This document shows, one piece after another, positions 7,350-10,684 of a stretch of 10,684 nucleotides of DNA. The translations under genes were made by a program, and so were the position numbers. The first letter of the stretch is position 1. Each line of letters starts with the position of its first letter. The notes beneath the pieces were generated by a model. The model was not told where the DNA came from. It saw nothing but the letters and a program-made list of their open reading frames with translations, and did not search any database. Source of the stretch: Solirubrobacteraceae bacterium (GTDB lineage Bacteria > Actinomycetota > Thermoleophilia > Solirubrobacterales > Solirubrobacteraceae); the NCBI GenBank assembly GCA_016462625.1, contig JAEMSV010000055.1, forward strand, positions 1 through 10,684, given 5' to 3'.

Positions 7350-7355
7350 TAGGGT
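7350..7355 (+). promoter_or_regulatory. Candidate -10 element for a leaderless secreted-protein gene
   Basis: TAGGGT fits TANNNT and ends six bases before the ATG at 7362, so transcription starting seven bases downstream would begin at the A of the start codon. No Shine-Dalgarno is present in the 47-base gap after nirD, and no convincing -35 is seen. Leaderless transcripts of this layout are common in actinobacteria. Read-through from the nir operon cannot be excluded. Confidence 0.3.
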
Positions 7356-7361
7356 GCGCGC

Positions 7362-9902
7362 ATGCGGAAGCCTGTGGCGGCCTGCGCCGCGCTCGCGACG
7401 GTCCTCGGCATGCCGGCGGTCGCCGGCGCCGCACCGATCGACATCGTCTACGACCCCGCCGCGGGTGTGCGGATCACCGGCTCGTCCGGGCCCGACCAGG
7501 TGTTCGTCGCGCTCGGCGGAACGGAAGCCGCACCGGAGATCCGGGTCGAGAACCGGCTCGACGCGATCACCACCACGACCGGGTGCCTCGCCGAGCCTCG
7601 AATCGTCCGCTGCCCGATCCCTGTCGGCGGCAGCCGGCTCGTCACCGTCTCGCTGCTCGACGGTCCAGACCGGCTGGAGGCCGCCGGTCTCGACGTGACC
7701 GGCGACATGGGCGCCGGCGACGACCGCGTGCGCCAGTCGGCCAACCGGACGACGCTGACCCTCGGCCCCGGCGACGACGCCGGCGGACTCGGCCCGGGTG
7801 GCGGCAGCCTCGCGGGGGGCGCGGGCCGTGACGCGATCGGCGGCGGTCCGGGCGCAGACGCGCTGTCCGGCGACGAGGGTGACGATCGGCTGCTCGGCAG
7901 CCCCGGCCCGGACACGATCGCCGGCGGTCCGGGTACCGACCGCGTCGACTACCGCGGACTCATGACCGCCTCGGGCCCACTCCCCTCGATCCTCCTGCGG
8001 CTCGACGCCGGCGCGACGGTCAAGCGGGTCGGCACCAGCCTCGCTCCGAGCGTCGGGACGGACAGCCTCAGCGGCCTGGAGGGCGCGGTCGGCACCCCGC
8101 GCGACGACGAGATCGCATCGCGCGACGGCGAGCCCGCGACGGTGGAGTGCGGCGCGGGTGCCGACAAGCTCGACCTCGACCTGCGCGACAAGGTCAGCGA
8201 CGTCCAGGCCTGTGAGCGGAGCGCGCGCGGCGCCGTCAAGGAGCGGCCGAACGTCGTGCTCGGCACCGGACGCTTCGCGTCGGGCGGCAGCGCGCTGCGC
8301 GTCACGCTGCGCTGCCCGAAGGCCGTCCAGCGCCTCGGCTGCCGCGGTCGGCTCACCGCCTCGCGGGGCGGCGCGCGCGGGCGCCCGACTTCGTACCGGG
8401 TGAAGGCGGGCGCGGGCAGGACGCTCCGGGTCACCGTTCCCTCGTCCGCGTCGAAGGGCCCGACGGTCGTCACCTCCGTGGAGCGGGGCCTGCGCGGCCG
8501 GCGCACCACGATCCGTGTGTACGGCATCAAGGCCCGAGCGGCCCAGCAGGGCAACGACCTGCCGCAGCTCGGCGCGACCGGCGACGACGTCGGGCCGCTG
8601 CGCGTCACGTGCGGCGGGATCGACAGGTACGTCGTCGGGTTCAGCGGACGGTCGAGCGTGAAGACCGCGCTCGTCGGCGGCGGTGTGGACGGCGTTCGCG
8701 CGATCCAGCCCCTGTGCGCGACGATGACCGAGGACGGCGGCCTCACGGCGCCCGTCGCGGGAGACACGCTCGGGGAGCGCTTTGGCGGCGACGGCCTGTT
8801 CAACGTCAGGGCCCCCGAGTGGACCGAGCGCTGCAAGCTCGACGAGCCGCTGCGGGGCACCGAGCGGCCGGGCGTCGCGACGGGCGTCTGGGCCGAGATC
8901 GCGGAGCGCAGCGACCCGATCTACATCCGCCGCGCCGGCCTGGAGTGCTCGTTCGCGGGCAACCTCGACCCGCTGCTCAACGACATCGGCTCGGCGGTCA
9001 CCGCCGTGGAGGAGGACGAGCGGATCGATGGGGAGTCGACGTGCCCGACCGGGATGGCCGTGACCGGGCTGACCGCCGGCGGCGACCGGCTCGGCCGCGT
9101 GGGCGACCTCGTCAGCTACGGCGCGATCTGCGGGGTCTTCCCCCGACCGCCGCGCGCGCCGGAGAGCCTGCAACCCCGGGCCGGCGACACGATCACCCCC
9201 ACCTCGACGGAGCGCTTCACCTGGCGGCGGATCGCCGCGGTCTACAACGTCTGCATCGCCGGCGCGAGTCCGGCACGCTGCGCGCGGACCACCAACCCGT
9301 TCCTGCCCGTGACCGAGCTGCTGCGCGGCTCGGACGCAGGCTCGCGGATCCGCTGGACGGTGCGGGCGTGTGCTGCGGCTCAGCTCGGGGCAGCCCCGGA
9401 CCGGGCGTGCGGGCCGACCGCGAGCTCGCCTTCGGCGGACACGCCGATCGCGGCTGCCGTGCGGGTCGCTCCGCGGCCCCCATCGCCGAACTCGTCGTCG
9501 CGCCCGCGCGCGCTGGGTGCGAGCCGCTCGATCACGCTGCGCGTCGGGTTCCGGGGCGGGCTGTTCGCAGACGCACACCGGCTGGAGGGGTACGTCGACG
9601 ACGACACCGCGGTGGAGCGCCGGGTGCCGGAGAACCCGACGGCTGCGGGCGGCGTACGGTCGGAGGACGTGACCTTCACGGTGCCGGCGGGGCGCCACGT
9701 CGTGCGCGCGACCGCCCGGGCCTGCGCCGGTGATCCGAGCCTTCCGCAGACCGCGACCCGCGCGGAGGTCTGCGGCGACCGGGTGGAGCTCGTCCGGTTC
9801 CTGGTGGATGGCGGCGGGAACGTGTGCCCGGCGGCCGGCCCGCTGCCGAAGGCGTGCCCGACGTCGTCGGGCGCCGAGTCGGTGGCCGGCGAGCGCGGGT
9901 GA
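7362..9902 (+). CDS. Exported multidomain protein with RTX-like repeats, function unknown
   Basis: 846 residues. Residues 1-23 form a signal peptide: RK near the start, an Ala/Val/Leu core, and an A-G-A site before A24, so the protein is probably secreted or surface-bound. Residues 24-115 look beta-rich. Residues 117-197 hold Gly/Asp-rich repeats like hemolysin-type Ca-binding nonapeptides (GAGDDR, GGGPGADALSG, GSPGPDTIAGGPGTD). A further acidic GADKLDLDLRDKVSD stretch follows near 267-280, and then a basic beta-rich segment with paired Cys. Two cysteine-bracketed modules recur, C417-C452 and C561-C590, each with a V-x-G turn and an aromatic or Ile run before the last Cys. Residues about 600-710 (RFTWRRIAAVYNVC to IRWTVRACA) resemble a fibronectin-III-like domain, and about 725-830 another beta-sandwich. 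No catalytic motif, transmembrane anchor or sortase signal is seen. Calcium binding and adhesion or matrix roles are inference. Proteins of this build are frequent in Solirubrobacterales. Confidence 0.85.
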   Translation: MRKPVAACAALATVLGMPAVAGAAPIDIVYDPAAGVRITGSSGPDQVFVALGGTEAAPEIRVENRLDAITTTTGCLAEPRIVRCPIPVGGSRLVTVSLLDGPDRLEAAGLDVTGDMGAGDDRVRQSANRTTLTLGPGDDAGGLGPGGGSLAGGAGRDAIGGGPGADALSGDEGDDRLLGSPGPDTIAGGPGTDRVDYRGLMTASGPLPSILLRLDAGATVKRVGTSLAPSVGTDSLSGLEGAVGTPRDDEIASRDGEPATVECGAGADKLDLDLRDKVSDVQACERSARGAVKERPNVVLGTGRFASGGSALRVTLRCPKAVQRLGCRGRLTASRGGARGRPTSYRVKAGAGRTLRVTVPSSASKGPTVVTSVERGLRGRRTTIRVYGIKARAAQQGNDLPQLGATGDDVGPLRVTCGGIDRYVVGFSGRSSVKTALVGGGVDGVRAIQPLCATMTEDGGLTAPVAGDTLGERFGGDGLFNVRAPEWTERCKLDEPLRGTERPGVATGVWAEIAERSDPIYIRRAGLECSFAGNLDPLLNDIGSAVTAVEEDERIDGESTCPTGMAVTGLTAGGDRLGRVGDLVSYGAICGVFPRPPRAPESLQPRAGDTITPTSTERFTWRRIAAVYNVCIAGASPARCARTTNPFLPVTELLRGSDAGSRIRWTVRACAAAQLGAAPDRACGPTASSPSADTPIAAAVRVAPRPPSPNSSSRPRALGASRSITLRVGFRGGLFADAHRLEGYVDDDTAVERRVPENPTAAGGVRSEDVTFTVPAGRHVVRATARACAGDPSLPQTATRAEVCGDRVELVRFLVDGGGNVCPAAGPLPKACPTSSGAESVAGERG
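7710..7952 (+). repeat. Degenerate RTX-like Gly/Asp repeat block in the exported protein
   Basis: The segment codes for residues 117-197, in which GGxGxD-like units recur about every nine residues: GAGDD, GPGDD, GGAGRDAIG, GGPGADALSG, DEGDDRLLG, SPGPDTIAG, GPGTDRVDY. The best-ordered part is residues 146-197. This is a coding repeat with a parallel beta-roll Ca-binding pattern. The first units are spaced irregularly, so the roll may be short. Confidence 0.75.
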
Positions 9903-9905
9903 GGC

Positions 9906-10684
9906 CTAGGAGACCTCGGCCTCGCGCTCCAGGCGCGTGACCTCGACCTCGGGAATCAGCCGCTCGACCTTATGCGGGTCGATCAGGCCGGCCCCGAGGC
10001 GCTGCGTCGACTCGGCACCGCAGGCGACGCCGAACGTCAGGCAGTCCGCGGTCGGGCGACCTCCGTATCGCGCGGCGACGTAGCCCGCGAGGAACGCGTC
10101 GCCCGCGCCGACCGCGGCGACCGGCTCGCGCGGCTCGATCCGCACCCGGAGGAGCGTCGGCTCGCCCTCTTCCTCGACGAAGGCGAAGCAGCCGTCGGGC
10201 ACGGTCATGATCGCCTCGCGCGCGCCGAGCTGGCGCATCTCGCGCACCGCGATCGTGCGGTCTTCGTCGTCGTTGAACTCGTGGCCGACAAGTTCTTCGG
10301 CCTCGAGCACGTTCGGCGAGACGATCGTCGGCTCGGCCCGGACGGCGTGGCGCAGCGGCTCACCGTCGGTGTCGACGATCGTGACGACGTTCATGCTGCG
10401 CAGGTCACGGATCAGCTCGGCGTAGATGTCCGGATCGACCCCCGGCGGCAGCGAGCCGGCGAACACGACGATGTCGGCGCCCCGGGCGAGGTACAGCAGC
10501 TTGTCGCGGAAGAGCTCGACCTCGCTCGCGGTGACCTTCGGCCCGCGCTCGTTGATCTCCGTCTGCTCGCCGTTCGTCGGGTCGTGGACCGCCGTGTTGG
10601 TCCGCGACTCCTCGCGGATGCGGACGAAGTCGTTGAGGATCGACTCGCTCGTGAGCTGCTCGACGATGCGGGTGCCCGTCGCGC
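9906..10684 (-). CDS. PfkB-family hexose-phosphate kinase, 1-phosphofructokinase type (N-terminus beyond window)
   Basis: Cytoplasmic ATP-dependent sugar-phosphate kinase; fructose 1-phosphate, fructose 6-phosphate or tagatose 6-phosphate are possible substrates. 258 residues are visible and the family has about 310, so about 50 residues with the start codon are outside. The frame enters as TGTRIVEQL, followed by ESRTNTAVHDPTNGEQTEIN and ADIVVFAGSLPPG, both characteristic of the 1-phosphofructokinase/LacC branch. SPNVLEAEELVG follows; many relatives have KPN here. The C-terminal PfkB signature is AAVGAGDAFLAGYVAA, whose Asp (codon at 10098-10100) is the catalytic base. A GTG near 10464 should not be taken as the start, because homology continues upstream of it. 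The TAG stop at 9906-9908 lies three bases from the stop of the convergent exported-protein gene. Substrate cannot be assigned from this fragment. Confidence 0.9.
   Translation of the reverse strand, partial: ATGTRIVEQLTSESILNDFVRIREESRTNTAVHDPTNGEQTEINERGPKVTASEVELFRDKLLYLARGADIVVFAGSLPPGVDPDIYAELIRDLRSMNVVTIVDTDGEPLRHAVRAEPTIVSPNVLEAEELVGHEFNDDEDRTIAVREMRQLGAREAIMTVPDGCFAFVEEEGEPTLLRVRIEPREPVAAVGAGDAFLAGYVAARYGGRPTADCLTFGVACGAESTQRLGAGLIDPHKVERLIPEVEVTRLEREAEVS

Noticed and set aside
7362..7388. Lipobox-like VAAC at residues 5-8 of the exported protein
   Set aside because: The Cys at residue 8 has almost no hydrophobic stretch before it. The A-G-A signal peptidase I site at residue 23 fits much better.
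7311..9698. 795-residue open frame on the minus strand opposite the exported protein
   Set aside because: It is very rich in Arg, Ala and Pro with no recognisable motif. The plus-strand frame has a signal peptide and ordered repeats, so this is a shadow.

Overview
The window reads as a chromosomal segment of a very GC-rich actinobacterium. The codon use, the GlnA2-like glutamine synthetase, the NasA-NirB-NirD arrangement and a secreted protein with Ca-binding-type glycine/aspartate repeats suggest Thermoleophilia (Solirubrobacterales-like). That placement is inference, because no rRNA or other taxonomic marker is present.

Left and centre (1-7314) form a nitrogen-assimilation locus. A 5' portion of a glutamine synthetase gene is read leftward from 871 and leaves the window. 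A 175-bp divergent promoter region (872-1046) separates it from a rightward three-gene operon. The first gene (1047-4610) encodes a 1187-residue fusion: a complete molybdopterin nitrate reductase catalytic module, an NAD(P)H/FAD oxidoreductase module of the NirB/NasB kind, and a C-terminal BFD-like [2Fe-2S] domain. The second (4607-7000) is the large subunit of NAD(P)H nitrite reductase (NirB), and the third (6997-7314) is the Rieske-type small subunit NirD. All three are joined by 4-bp ATGA stop/start overlaps. Together they would take electrons from NAD(P)H, reduce nitrate to nitrite and nitrite to ammonium, and the divergent synthetase could fix the ammonium. No nitrate transporter, molybdenum-cofactor gene or siroheme gene lies in the window.

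Right (7362-10684) appears unrelated. It holds an 846-residue exported protein with a signal peptide, an RTX-like repeat block, two cysteine-bracketed repeat modules and probable beta-sandwich domains. Three bases after its stop, a convergent PfkB-family sugar kinase (1-phosphofructokinase type) ends; its N-terminus is cut by the window edge.

No tRNA, rRNA, CRISPR array, insertion sequence or phage gene was seen. The most notable item is the self-contained nitrate reductase fusion, whose flavin module is visibly paralogous to the N-terminal half of the NirB encoded next to it. The noncoding repeats in the divergent region are the best candidates for undescribed regulatory sites.
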